A stretch of 64,000 nt of DNA from Marinobacter sp. SS21 (lineage in GTDB: Bacteria; Pseudomonadota; Gammaproteobacteria; Pseudomonadales; Oleiphilaceae), in the NCBI RefSeq assembly GCF_028369065.1, contig NZ_JAQNDA010000014.1, positions 1-64,000 of the forward strand, written 5' to 3'. Below the pieces are notes generated by a model. The model saw nothing but the letters and a program-made list of their open reading frames with translations, did no database searches and was not told the origin of the DNA. Each line of letters starts with the position of its first letter. Within the stretch, counting starts at the first letter, position 1. Positions 17,481 through 26,404 of this stretch are shown in pieces. Position numbers and translations under genes: made by a program.

Positions 17481-18731
17481 CTAGTAAATAGACAGCAATT
17501 TCTGGACTTCATCCACCCGGGCCCTTGCCTCGGTAAGCAGCTTCAGGCTACGGGAAACGTTCAGCTCCAGCTCGCCCAGGCGGTGATAAGCCGGCACCTC
17601 ATCAAAAGCCGGCAAGCCCTGACTCTGATGGCTACCGATTCTAGCGTGCAGCTGTGCCACTATAACGATATCCACAATCTGGGGTGCGGGTTTGCGGCAA
17701 TCGTAATCCCAAGTCTCGGCGAACCGGGCCGCTTCCGCAAAGCCCTCGGGGAAGCCCCAATTATCCAGCACGGCCCCGCCGACATCACCCCGCAACTCGG
17801 CAATCGCACGATCCAGGTTCACCTGGTCGGCGAACAGGTTAACGTGGTGCTCCGCCTGGACCACCACCGGCACCACGCCAATATCGTGCAACAACCCGGC
17901 CAGCAGGGCCTCTTCCGGATTAATACGGGTCACGCTGTCCGCCAGCACCCAGCACAGCGCGGCGACTTCCCGCGAGTGCTGCCACAAAGCCTCCATGGCC
18001 TTCTGCAACAACGGCTGACGGGTCTGGAACACTTCCCTCAGCGCGAACACAGTCACCAACTGGCGGGTGGTATTGGTGCCCAACCGCACCACCGCCTCGC
18101 GGACATTGCGGACATCGCTGAAGCCCCGGTACAGAGGGCTGTTACAGGCCCGCACCAACTTTGCCGCCATGGCCGGGTCGGCGGTAATCGCGCTGGCGAT
18201 CTGGCTCGCGGTGGCGTCTTCCCGGTCGGCCATGCGCCGCACCTTCCAGGCAACGTCCGGCACGCTGGGCAAGCTGAGCTGGTTGGAGCGCAGCTCGGCA
18301 TAGAACTCCATCAGCAACTGGTATTCTTCATCGGCGTCTTCGTCCTCCTCGGACACAGACTCCGTCGACTCCAGTGGTGCCACTCGCAGTAACCGGTTCA
18401 GCACGTCCTGCGCCACCACCAGAAACTCGCAGGGCTGGGTGGCGATCACATCGTACATGCGGGGCTGTAATCGGGCGACGGCGTTGGCGGCCTGGTCGCT
18501 GTCGGCCGTAATCTCGGATTTGCGACCGTCGATGGACTCCAGCTCAACGGCGCCGGAGAGCAGATAGAAATCGAGTCCGTCACGAGCGCCCCGCTCAGCC
18601 ACTTTCTGCCCCGGGGTATGCCGCCGCCGTTCGGCCCGACTGGCCAGCAGGACCAATTGGTCTTCAGCCAGGCGATTTAATGGCTTGAACTGTCTGAGGC
18701 GTTGAACCGGCAGGCATTCCTGGCCAGCCAT
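17481..18731 (-). CDS. cyclic-nucleotide-binding-domain plus HDOD signalling protein
   Basis: A 416-residue soluble protein. The N-terminal part (about 12-120) resembles a cyclic-nucleotide-binding beta-barrel (GLDFYLLSGAVELES). An acidic linker (SEEDEDADEE) leads to an HDOD domain (about 150-370) with CNSPLYRG and LLAGLLHDIGVV. HDOD domains are non-catalytic relatives of HD phosphohydrolases, and the later conserved His of the family looks replaced (ELRGDVGGAVLDNW). Likely a signalling adaptor; ligand and partner are unknown. The ATG at 18731 has AAGGAG at 7 nt. Confidence 0.85.
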   Translation of the reverse strand: MAGQECLPVQRLRQFKPLNRLAEDQLVLLASRAERRRHTPGQKVAERGARDGLDFYLLSGAVELESIDGRKSEITADSDQAANAVARLQPRMYDVIATQPCEFLVVAQDVLNRLLRVAPLESTESVSEEDEDADEEYQLLMEFYAELRSNQLSLPSVPDVAWKVRRMADREDATASQIASAITADPAMAAKLVRACNSPLYRGFSDVRNVREAVVRLGTNTTRQLVTVFALREVFQTRQPLLQKAMEALWQHSREVAALCWVLADSVTRINPEEALLAGLLHDIGVVPVVVQAEHHVNLFADQVNLDRAIAELRGDVGGAVLDNWGFPEGFAEAARFAETWDYDCRKPAPQIVDIVIVAQLHARIGSHQSQGLPAFDEVPAYHRLGELELNVSRSLKLLTEARARVDEVQKLLSIY

Positions 18732-19010
18732 AAGCAAACTCCTTGGGCGTTAGAGCGAACAAGGGAGCCTCCGATTAGCTCCGGATCATCCTTGGCGTTC
18801 ACAGCGCGCAGAGACGACTCGGAGTTATTCAGAGGCTCCCAAGACAATCTTAGTTAGTGTAACGGCGCCAGGCCAGCTCCACCATGTCCATTAGTCAGTC
18901 ATGACGGTGCCGGCTGTGCCGATGGCGATGCCCCGAATTGACTACACCCCAGCCGGAATCTGGTATGCTTTGTGTTTTGAAACCCGATGAAGACAAGAGA
19001 CGGATAGCCA
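18732..19010. promoter_or_regulatory. divergent intergenic region and candidate ilvD promoter
   Basis: A candidate ilvD promoter is an extended -10, TGGTATGCT (box TATGCT at 18964-18969), with a TTGACT at 18938-18943; the 20-bp spacer is long. Nearer the HDOD gene, 9-bp inverted arms GGGAGCCTC (18763-18771) and GAGGCTCCC (18832-18840) enclose 60 nt. No gene is apparent. Confidence 0.4.
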
Positions 19011-20846
19011 ATGCCACAGTATCGCTCCAAGACTTCAACCGCCGGCCGCAACATGGCCGGCGCCCGTGCGCTCTGGCGCGCCACCGGCATGAAAAACGAA
19101 GATTTTGGCAAGCCCATCATTGCGGTCGCCAACTCCTTCACCCAATTCGTGCCTGGCCACGTCCATCTCAAGGATCTGGGGCAACTGGTTTGCCGGGAGA
19201 TTGAAGCGTCCGGCGGTGTGGCCAAGGAGTTCAACACCATTGCCGTTGACGACGGCATCGCCATGGGGCACGACGGCATGCTGTATTCACTGCCGTCCCG
19301 GGAGATCATCGCCGACTCCGTGGAGTACATGGTCAACGCCCATTGCGCGGACGCCCTGGTGTGCATATCCAACTGCGACAAGATCACCCCGGGCATGCTG
19401 ATGGCAGCCATGCGCCTGAACATTCCCACCATTTTTGTTTCCGGTGGCCCGATGGAAGCCGGAAAGACCAAGCTGTCGGAACACAAACTGGACCTGGTGG
19501 ACGCGATGGTCATCGCCGCTGACCCCAACGCCACTGACGAAGAAGTCGCAGAGTACGAGCGTAGCGCGTGCCCCACCTGCGGCTCCTGTTCCGGCATGTT
19601 CACCGCCAACTCCATGAACTGCCTGACCGAAGCCATCGGTCTGGCGCTACCGGGCAACGGCTCGCTGCTGGCCACCCACGCCGACCGGGAACGGTTGTTC
19701 CTGGAAGCCGGTCGCCGCATCGTCGAAAACGCCAAACGCTACTACGAAGAAAACGATGCCAGCGTACTGCCGCTGAGCATTGCCTCGATGGCGGCGTTCG
19801 AGAATGCCATGGTACTCGACGTCGCCATGGGCGGTTCCACCAACACCATTCTGCACCTGCTGGCAGCGGCCCAGGAAGGTGGCGTTCCGTTCAGCCTGAA
19901 TGAAATCGACCAGCTGTCCCGCAAAGTGCCGCAGCTGTGCAAGGTGGCCCCAAACTCACCAAAATACCACATGGAAGACGTGCACCGGGCCGGCGGCATC
20001 ATGGCGATTCTGGGCGAACTGGACCGGGCCGGGCTGCTCACCACGGATCTTCCGACGGTACACAGCAAAACCTTGGCCGACGCCCTCGACCAGTGGGATA
20101 TCATGCGCCAGCCAGCGCCCGAGGTGGTGGAAATGTACAAGGCCGGACCGGCAGGCATTCCCACCCAGCAGGCCTTCAGTCAAAGCACACGATGGCCCTC
20201 CCTCGATGGTGACCGGGCCAACGGCTGCATCCGCTCCGAGGAACACGCCTATTCGTCAGAAGGTGGCCTGGCGGTACTGTACGGCAACATTGCCCGCGAC
20301 GGCTGCGTGGTAAAAACCGCCGGCGTGGATGAGAGCATCTATGTGTTCGAAGGTCGCGCCCGGGTATTCGAGAGCCAGGATGCCGCCGTTCACGGCATCC
20401 TGAACGACGAGGTACAGGCCGGCGAAGTGGTGATCATTCGTTACGAAGGTCCCAAAGGCGGTCCTGGCATGCAGGAAATGCTGTATCCGACCAGCTACCT
20501 GAAGTCCAAAGGCCTCGGCAAATCCTGCGCCTTGCTGACCGACGGCCGCTTCTCCGGCGGCACCTCCGGCCTGTCCATCGGTCATGCCTCCCCGGAGGCG
20601 GCGGCGGGTGGCGCCATCGGCCTGATCGAGAACGGCGATGTCATTCTCATCGACATTCCCAATCGAACCATCAACGTTCAGCTTGACCAGAACGAGCTGG
20701 ATCGTCGCCGGGAGCAGCAGGAGCAGAAGGGCTGGAAACCGGCCCAACCGCGTGACCGCAAGGTCTCCGCGGCCCTGAAAGCCTACGCCCTACTGGCCAC
20801 CAGTGCCGACAAGGGCGCCGTGCGCGATCTCAGCAAACTGGACTGA
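19011..20846 (+). CDS. ilvD: dihydroxy-acid dehydratase IlvD
   Basis: IlvD dehydrates dihydroxy acids to 2-keto acids in valine, leucine and isoleucine synthesis and needs an iron-sulfur cluster. The 611-residue protein shows the cluster and active-site cysteines in [10 protein letters not shown] and [17 protein letters not shown], and the C-terminal [20 protein letters not shown] segment. It is monocistronic, followed by a long perfect hairpin, and convergent with the permease gene. No leader peptide or attenuator was found upstream. Confidence 0.98.
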   Translation: MPQYRSKTSTAGRNMAGARALWRATGMKNEDFGKPIIAVANSFTQFVPGHVHLKDLGQLVCREIEASGGVAKEFNTIAVDDGIAMGHDGMLYSLPSREIIADSVEYMVNAHCADALVCISNCDKITPGMLMAAMRLNIPTIFVSGGPMEAGKTKLSEHKLDLVDAMVIAADPNATDEEVAEYERSACPTCGSCSGMFTANSMNCLTEAIGLALPGNGSLLATHADRERLFLEAGRRIVENAKRYYEENDASVLPLSIASMAAFENAMVLDVAMGGSTNTILHLLAAAQEGGVPFSLNEIDQLSRKVPQLCKVAPNSPKYHMEDVHRAGGIMAILGELDRAGLLTTDLPTVHSKTLADALDQWDIMRQPAPEVVEMYKAGPAGIPTQQAFSQSTRWPSLDGDRANGCIRSEEHAYSSEGGLAVLYGNIARDGCVVKTAGVDESIYVFEGRARVFESQDAAVHGILNDEVQAGEVVIIRYEGPKGGPGMQEMLYPTSYLKSKGLGKSCALLTDGRFSGGTSGLSIGHASPEAAAGGAIGLIENGDVILIDIPNRTINVQLDQNELDRRREQQEQKGWKPAQPRDRKVSAALKAYALLATSADKGAVRDLSKLD

Positions 20847-20857
20847 GCGGGATCTTG

Positions 20858-20893
20858 CCGCTGGCACCGCGACTCGAAACGCGGTGCCAGCGG
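20858..20893. terminator. long perfect hairpin between convergent genes
   Basis: A 14-bp perfect inverted repeat (20858-20871 and 20880-20893) with an 8-nt loop lies between the stops of ilvD and the permease gene. The position suggests a bidirectional terminator. However, neither strand has a T-run after the stem, so it may act mainly as a 3' stabiliser or need Rho. Confidence 0.6.
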
Positions 20894-20924
20894 GCGCCCT
20901 AACCCCCCAGACCGGTCGACAACG

Positions 20925-22049
20925 TCACCGCGCCTCGACGTCCTCACCCTGCTCGTCGCCATCGTTTCCGCCAGCGCCTGCCGGCGCGGTTCCCGCCAGC
21001 GTCATACCCTGCTCGCCGAACTCGCGGATGAAGATCCCCCAAAACGCCATGAACAGCGCCGCCACCAGCGGCCCCATCACGAAACCGTTGATGCCGAACA
21101 TGATAATGCCGCCCAGGGTTGAAAGCAGGACAATGTAATCCGGCAGCTTGGTATCCCGGCCAACAAAGATTGGCCGCAGAATATTATCCGCCAGCCCAAT
21201 CACCACCACACCAAAGCCGGTCAGAACAGCGGCCTGGAGCAACTCGCCCACCGCCGCCAGGTAAATCGCCACCGGCACCCAGACCAGCGCCGCACCGACC
21301 GCCGGCAGTAACGAGACGACAGCCATCACCACCCCCCACAACAGTGCGCCGCGGATGCCCAGCACCCAGAAGATCAGCCCCCCAAGGGCACCCTGGATAA
21401 TGGCAATCAACAGGTTACCCTTGACGGTCGCCCGCGTGACTTCGGCAAACTTGGCGAACAGCAGCCGCTCGCGCTCGTCCCCCAAGGGCAGCGCCTTGAT
21501 CATCAATTCCACCAACCGACTGCCGTCCCGCAGCAGGAAGAAGGCAAGGTAGATCATCAACGCCAGGCTGAGGAAAAACCGGAAAGTATTCTGCCCCACG
21601 TCCAGGGCTTGGCGGGCAAGAAACTGGCTACCGCCGACGAAGGCGTTGACCACCCGCTCGCGCAACCCGGACAGGTCGATATCAAACCGCCCCAGCAACG
21701 ACTGGATGGCCGGAAAGGACTGGGTCACCTTGTCGATGTAGTCTCCGGGACGGAGTTCACCACTTTGAATCTGCTGGTACAGGGACACGCCTTCTGCAAT
21801 CAACGACGACACCAGCACGATCACCGGCATCACCACGATCACCAAGCACAGCGCCAGGGTGAGCAGGGCGACGGTGTTCGGCCTATCGCCAAGCCGGGAG
21901 CGCATCCATTGCTGCACCGGATGAAAAATCAAGGCGATGGCCACGGCCCAGAAGATTGGGCCAAAAAACGGCTTCATCAATAGAATAAAGGCCAGCGAAA
22001 CCCCCACCAACATGGCCAGGAAAGTGCGCCTCTCCAGTTTTTCGTACAT
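20925..22049 (-). CDS. AI-2E-transporter/PerM family permease
   Basis: A 374-residue polytopic protein with about seven or eight membrane helices and a large hydrophilic loop around residues 70-150, as in the PerM/YdiK/TqsA (AI-2 exporter) superfamily. Family members export autoinducer-2 or exchange ions; the substrate cannot be told from sequence. The C terminus ends in an acidic, Gly-rich tail. The start is set at the ATG at 22049; a GTG at 22058 is possible. Confidence 0.85.
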   Translation of the reverse strand: MYEKLERRTFLAMLVGVSLAFILLMKPFFGPIFWAVAIALIFHPVQQWMRSRLGDRPNTVALLTLALCLVIVVMPVIVLVSSLIAEGVSLYQQIQSGELRPGDYIDKVTQSFPAIQSLLGRFDIDLSGLRERVVNAFVGGSQFLARQALDVGQNTFRFFLSLALMIYLAFFLLRDGSRLVELMIKALPLGDERERLLFAKFAEVTRATVKGNLLIAIIQGALGGLIFWVLGIRGALLWGVVMAVVSLLPAVGAALVWVPVAIYLAAVGELLQAAVLTGFGVVVIGLADNILRPIFVGRDTKLPDYIVLLSTLGGIIMFGINGFVMGPLVAALFMAFWGIFIREFGEQGMTLAGTAPAGAGGNDGDEQGEDVEAR

Positions 22050-22196
22050 GCTTCCCACGATACCTCCGATTGTCCTTGGACCGCCGCCGGCCTCCAGCCG
22101 GGGCCGCTACAGAGTAGCACGGCACCATGGCCCCGAGGAGGGCATTGGGGGTATAGTGAATGGTTTGGGAACCCCTGAACAATACGGGTCATAGAC

Positions 22197-22541
22197 GTGG
22201 ATACGGCAGATTTCAGCATCGAAACGGCTCTGGAGGCCGCGCTTGCCCTGAGCAAGGTACTGTCCGCGCGCCGCCACCGCCGGAAAGTCATGGGCCATGA
22301 GGTCCTGGTACCCGGTCAGCTCGGTGAGGCTCTGCACCTGCCGCAAATCATCCGCCGCCTGCAAAGCAAGCAGCAGCGGGTTCGCGAGCAGGGCCTGGAG
22401 GCGTTCCTGTGCCTTTGGCCCACGCTTTCCAATCCAACCAGAGACAAGGTGCTGACAACACTGGACTGGTACAACCCCAAGGATCTCGACTGGGACGACA
22501 AGCGTTCCAATCGTCGCCCGGTCGCTGGCACCAACGACTGA
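22197..22541 (+). CDS. uncharacterised small protein (114 aa)
   Basis: I do not recognise a family. The product is mostly helical, with a basic segment (ARRHRRK) near residue 25 and a charged C terminus (YNPKDLDWDDKRSNRRP). Third codon positions are strongly GC-biased and codons match neighbouring genes, which supports real coding over the overlapping minus-strand frame. The start is GTG with no strong Shine-Dalgarno. It lies divergent from the permease gene. Confidence 0.55.
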   Translation: MDTADFSIETALEAALALSKVLSARRHRRKVMGHEVLVPGQLGEALHLPQIIRRLQSKQQRVREQGLEAFLCLWPTLSNPTRDKVLTTLDWYNPKDLDWDDKRSNRRPVAGTND

Positions 22542-22636
22542 TGCCGCCTGCGACGTTGGTATCCGCCACCTTGCGATAGGAATTGTCGAATTGTCACATT
22601 CAGCAGGTATGCTGGCGATTACCAAGGAGGAGTCAC

Positions 22637-22885
22637 ATGGACACACCAGAACATTTTCAGGCAATACTCGCGAAAGGCCATGCCATCCCGACCCTACTGT
22701 GCGGCCACTGCCAGTCCACCCTATCCCGAACCCGGATGTTTCTGAACCAGGGCGATGCCCGCGTCGACACCCTCTGCCAGACGCTGGCCGCCTGTTCCGC
22801 GGATGATTGCGGTGCCCTCAACTGCTGCGACTCGGCGCTATCTGAACTGGAAAATCCGGACCTGGTTCGCCAGATCGCATCCTGA
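22637..22885 (+). CDS. small cysteine-rich protein (82 aa)
   Basis: Family not recognised. The 82-residue product has seven cysteines, including a CGHC motif near residues 22-25 and further Cys near 47, 53, 58, 63 and 64. The pattern could bind zinc or be redox active, but this is only inference. The ATG at 22637 has a very strong AAGGAGGAG 4-5 nt upstream, which sets the start; a longer in-frame extension to 22583 lacks such a signal. Confidence 0.6.
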   Translation: MDTPEHFQAILAKGHAIPTLLCGHCQSTLSRTRMFLNQGDARVDTLCQTLAACSADDCGALNCCDSALSELENPDLVRQIAS

Positions 22886-23006
22886 ATCAAACGGTCAACG
22901 CACTGTTACGCAAACCACACACTACTCGTCGCCAACTGTTTTATGCTGACTGAACTTGGGCCGCAGATGTCGGCCACGCTACCAATCAGTTAGGACAGTC
23001 GATGGC

Positions 23007-23906
23007 ATGCGTATCTTGAGAACCGACGAGGCCCGCTTTGCGGACCTTCCGGACTACCCGTTCGATCCCCATTATCTGGACGTTGCACCGGGACTGCGGA
23101 TGCACTACGTGGATGAAGGCCCCGGTGACGCCGATCCGGTAGTGATGCTGCACGGCGAACCGTCCTGGTCCTACCTATACCGGCATATGATTCCCAAAGT
23201 AAGCGGAGCGGGCCACCGGGTACTGGCGCCAGACTTGATTGGTTTCGGCAAATCCGACAAGCCGGCGCGGGTTGACGACTACAGTTACGATCGGCACATG
23301 GCCTGGCTGGAACAATGGCTGGACCAACTCAATCTGCGCAACATCACGCTGGTTTGCCAGAACTGGGGCTCACTGCTGGGACTGCGCCTGGTGGCGGAGC
23401 AACCGGACCGTTTCCAGCGCATCATCGTCGGCAACGGTTCGCTGCCAACCGGCGAGGACCGGGTTCCGGCGATGTTTGCATTGTGTAAAAAGTTTGCCAT
23501 CCATAGTCCCTGGCTGCCAGTCAGCCGACTGGTGCAACTGGGCACCGGACGCTCTCTCAGCCGCCAGGAGCTGGCCGCCTATGAGGCGCCGTTTCCGTCA
23601 TCCCGTTACAAGTCTGGCGTCCGTGCCTTCCCCCAACTGATCCCCCTGTCACCGCAGGATCCGCTGGGCGAAACCAACCGCGCCGCCTGGAAGGCGCTGG
23701 AGAAATGGCGCAAGCCGTTCATCACCTGCTTCAGCAACGGCGACCCGATCTCCCGCGGCAGCGACCGTTACATGCAGCGGCGGATTCCCGGTGCCCACGG
23801 TCAGCCACACATCACCCTGAGGGGCGGTCATTTCCTACAGGAAGACTCTCCCGACGCTTTCGCCCGGGTCATTACCGATGCCTGCAAGGCGGAACTCGCC
23901 GCCTGA
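23007..23906 (+). CDS. haloalkane dehalogenase-like alpha/beta hydrolase with Asn nucleophile position
   Basis: A 299-residue alpha/beta hydrolase that aligns along its length with subfamily I haloalkane dehalogenases (DhlA type): YPFDPHYLD start, HGEPSWSYLYR oxyanion region (49-59), GFGKSDKP, and APFPSSRYKSGVRAFP. The general acid D246 and His H275 (GGHFLQED) are present. The nucleophile-elbow residue, normally Asp in CQDWGG, is Asn (N119 in CQNWGS; codon AAC at 23361-23363), while the halide-binding Trp W120 remains. The start at 23007 follows AGGA at about 11 nt. Convergent with the thioesterase gene. Confidence 0.88.
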   Translation: MRILRTDEARFADLPDYPFDPHYLDVAPGLRMHYVDEGPGDADPVVMLHGEPSWSYLYRHMIPKVSGAGHRVLAPDLIGFGKSDKPARVDDYSYDRHMAWLEQWLDQLNLRNITLVCQNWGSLLGLRLVAEQPDRFQRIIVGNGSLPTGEDRVPAMFALCKKFAIHSPWLPVSRLVQLGTGRSLSRQELAAYEAPFPSSRYKSGVRAFPQLIPLSPQDPLGETNRAAWKALEKWRKPFITCFSNGDPISRGSDRYMQRRIPGAHGQPHITLRGGHFLQEDSPDAFARVITDACKAELAA

Positions 23907-23933
23907 GCGGGCCCTGACCGCGCTTGCGCGCGG

Positions 23934-24719
23934 TTAGCCAAACACCGTGACCACTTGCCGGCTTAACGCCAGCAGGTTGCCGTCCGGTCCCCAGATCTGG
24001 GCCTGGGTATGACCGTAGCCCGCGCCCGCCTGGTCAATCGTGGCCCGATACAGCAACCAGTCACCTGCCGCCAACGCCGGTCGGGGGTAGACGAATTCCA
24101 GTGTCCAGCTCAGCGAACTGGCCGGAGCCGGCTGTTTGAGATGAGGCAACACAGCGGGAGGCCAGGCATCAATCAACGCCACCAGATGGGCGTCGGTCAG
24201 TTGTTCCGGCGACTCGCGGAACTGCATCCAGCCCCCCATTTCGCGGGCAGTCTGACCGCTGAAAGGCAAGCCGCCGAAGGTCCAGCGCATGTCGATGTGC
24301 TGCACGAACTCCGGTGTGATGCCGGCCAGATAGGGCATGGGTGGCAGACCCTCGGGCGCTGACACGGCGGGCGCGGTATCTGCCGCCACCGCTACCTGGG
24401 ACGCCCGGTCACCGCCAAAGCTTGCCAGCATGGCCAGCTTCACCTCGCCGGCCTGTACCAGCCGACCCTGAACCTGACTCACCGCCTTGCCTTCCCGCAG
24501 CAATTCCACCTCAACCTGCACCGGCTGCTCGACCGCGACCGGCCCGACGAAGGAAATTTGCAGCGAACGCAGGGCACGGCCATCGGCGACGACCTGCTGC
24601 ATACGTCGGGTAACCAGTGCCGCAACCAGGCCACCAAAGGTGGCTCGGCCCTGTCCCCAGCTGGCGGGCAGCACCACGGCTTCCTGCGCCACGCCCGCCA
24701 ATAGCTCATCAAACTGCAT
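23934..24719 (-). CDS. TesB-like acyl-CoA thioesterase family protein
   Basis: A 261-residue double-hotdog protein of the TesB/4HBT_3 type. The N-terminal hotdog carries ATFGGLVAALVTRRM and SLQISFVGPV; the C-terminal hotdog carries SLSWTLEFVYPRP and GYGHTQAQIWGPDG. Such enzymes hydrolyse acyl-CoA esters; chain-length preference is not predictable. The longer frame begins at 24806, but the ATG at 24719 follows AGGGGG at about 7 nt and starts where family similarity begins. Confidence 0.85.
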   Translation of the reverse strand: MQFDELLAGVAQEAVVLPASWGQGRATFGGLVAALVTRRMQQVVADGRALRSLQISFVGPVAVEQPVQVEVELLREGKAVSQVQGRLVQAGEVKLAMLASFGGDRASQVAVAADTAPAVSAPEGLPPMPYLAGITPEFVQHIDMRWTFGGLPFSGQTAREMGGWMQFRESPEQLTDAHLVALIDAWPPAVLPHLKQPAPASSLSWTLEFVYPRPALAAGDWLLYRATIDQAGAGYGHTQAQIWGPDGNLLALSRQVVTVFG

Positions 24720-24837
24720 AGATAGCCCCCTAACAAAACCATAAGAGTGCCGCAGCGCGCAGGTTTCGGCAACCCCGCACCGGCAACTACCTACGCAATC
24801 CCCCAACAGCCACGTATCAAAGCTGCGCCAAAGGCTC

Positions 24838-24843
24838 TATAAT
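24838..24843 (+). promoter_or_regulatory. candidate -10 box of the DEAD-box helicase gene
   Basis: A perfect TATAAT lies about 60 nt before the helicase start. No clear -35 is seen at the usual distance. A long 5' leader would fit the regulated leaders of cold-shock helicase mRNAs, but this is inference. Confidence 0.45.
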
Positions 24844-24901
24844 AGCGGCCATCACGCGTCGTTCCGTACGATGCCTACCTTCCCGAATCCCGAGTAATCC
24901 G

Positions 24902-26404
24902 ATGTCTACACAAGCATTTGCCGATCTCGGCCTCGACGCGTCCGTACTGGAAGCCGTCAGCGCCGTAGGTTATGAAACCCCCTCCCCGATCCAGGCCCAG
25001 GCCATCCCCATCTTGATGCGAGGAGATAACCTGCTGGGCATCGCCCAGACCGGCACCGGTAAAACCGCGGCCTTTGCGCTGCCGCTGCTGAGCCGCATCG
25101 ACGCCAGCGTCCACGAACCACAGATCCTGGTACTGACACCAACCCGGGAGCTGGCCATCCAGGTTGCCGAGGCGTTTGGCACCTACGCTAGCCGGTTCCG
25201 CGATTTCCATGTGCTGCCCATCTACGGCGGTCAGGATTTCTATCCTCAGCTCAAGGCGCTCAGACGTGGCGCCCAGGTCATCGTCGGCACGCCTGGCCGG
25301 ACCCTGGATCACCTACGACGCGGCACTTTGTCGCTGGCATCGCTGAAGTCCCTGGTGCTGGACGAAGCGGATGAAATGCTGCGGATGGGTTTCATTGACG
25401 ATGTCGAGGCGATTCTCGCGGCAACCCCCGACACCTGTCAGCGCGCGCTGTTCTCCGCCACCATGCCGGGGCAGATTCGCAAGGTTGCCCAGACCTACCT
25501 GAGCAATGCCCAAGAGGTCAAGATTGCCAGCGAGACCCGCACCGTCGACCGCATTGCCCAGTTCATGCTGCCGGTGTACGCCGAACGCAAACTCGATGCC
25601 CTTACCCGCATCCTGGAAGTGGAACCGTTCGACGCCTCCATCATCTTCGTCCGTACCAAAGCGGAAACCACCCTGCTGGCCGAAAAACTGGCCGCTCGCG
25701 GTCATGCCGTCGCGCCACTGAATGGCGACCTGAACCAACGCCAGCGGGAACAGACGGTAGAGGATCTCAAGAGCGGCAAGAAGGACATTGTCATTGCGAC
25801 CGACGTCGCCGCCCGTGGCCTGGATGTACCCCGAATCACCCACGTCATCAACTACGACGTGCCCTACGACAGTGAGGCCTACATCCACCGCGTCGGACGG
25901 ACCGGCCGTGCCGGTCGCAGTGGCAAGGCGATACTGCTGGTCACCCCACGGGAACGCAGCTGGTTGCGCACCCTGGAGCGCGCCACCAATTCGCCGATGG
26001 AGGCCTATCAGCTGCCATCACCGACAGAACTGCAGAAATTGCGGGAACAACAGTTCGAGACCCAGTTGCTGGCCTTTGTCGACGATCCGAAACTGGCTAA
26101 GGCCATGGCCCTGCTGGACGACATCGCCGAGCGCAACGACATCGACATTGCCATGCTCGCTGGCGCCCTGGCCTGCGGCATGGAGGCGGCCCAGCCTGGC
26201 GCCCTGCCACTGGAGCAACCGTCGGCACTGCCCGTCCCCTCGGCGACGCCACGGCATAAGTCCGGCGGCAAGCCCGGCGAGAAGCGCCGGGGCGGCAAGC
26301 CCGGCTACAAATCCGGCTTCAAGAAAGGCAATCATGGCGGCAAAAGCCGGCCTGGTGGCAAGGGCAAGCCCAACGCCGGACGTCAGCCCAGCCGCAGCCG
26401 CTGA
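24902..26404 (+). CDS. DEAD-box ATP-dependent RNA helicase
   Basis: A 500-residue helicase with the complete motif set: Q motif (GYETPSPIQ), AQTGTGKT (Walker A), PTRELA, DEAD in VLDEADEML, SAT, and HRVGRTGR. The order and spacing are close to DeaD/CsdA, which remodels RNA in ribosome assembly and mRNA decay. It is shorter than E. coli DeaD (about 630 residues): the RNA-binding DbpA domain is missing and is replaced by a basic Gly/Lys/Arg tail from about residue 450 with repeated GGKPG units. Its end overlaps folA by 22 nt on the opposite strand. Confidence 0.95.
   Translation: MSTQAFADLGLDASVLEAVSAVGYETPSPIQAQAIPILMRGDNLLGIAQTGTGKTAAFALPLLSRIDASVHEPQILVLTPTRELAIQVAEAFGTYASRFRDFHVLPIYGGQDFYPQLKALRRGAQVIVGTPGRTLDHLRRGTLSLASLKSLVLDEADEMLRMGFIDDVEAILAATPDTCQRALFSATMPGQIRKVAQTYLSNAQEVKIASETRTVDRIAQFMLPVYAERKLDALTRILEVEPFDASIIFVRTKAETTLLAEKLAARGHAVAPLNGDLNQRQREQTVEDLKSGKKDIVIATDVAARGLDVPRITHVINYDVPYDSEAYIHRVGRTGRAGRSGKAILLVTPRERSWLRTLERATNSPMEAYQLPSPTELQKLREQQFETQLLAFVDDPKLAKAMALLDDIAERNDIDIAMLAGALACGMEAAQPGALPLEQPSALPVPSATPRHKSGGKPGEKRRGGKPGYKSGFKKGNHGGKSRPGGKGKPNAGRQPSRSR

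Noticed and set aside
22107..22664. 185-codon minus-strand open frame
   Set aside because: It overlaps both the 114-residue and 82-residue + strand genes. The + frames have better codon bias and, for the second, a strong ribosome-binding site. The predicted protein has no recognisable features.
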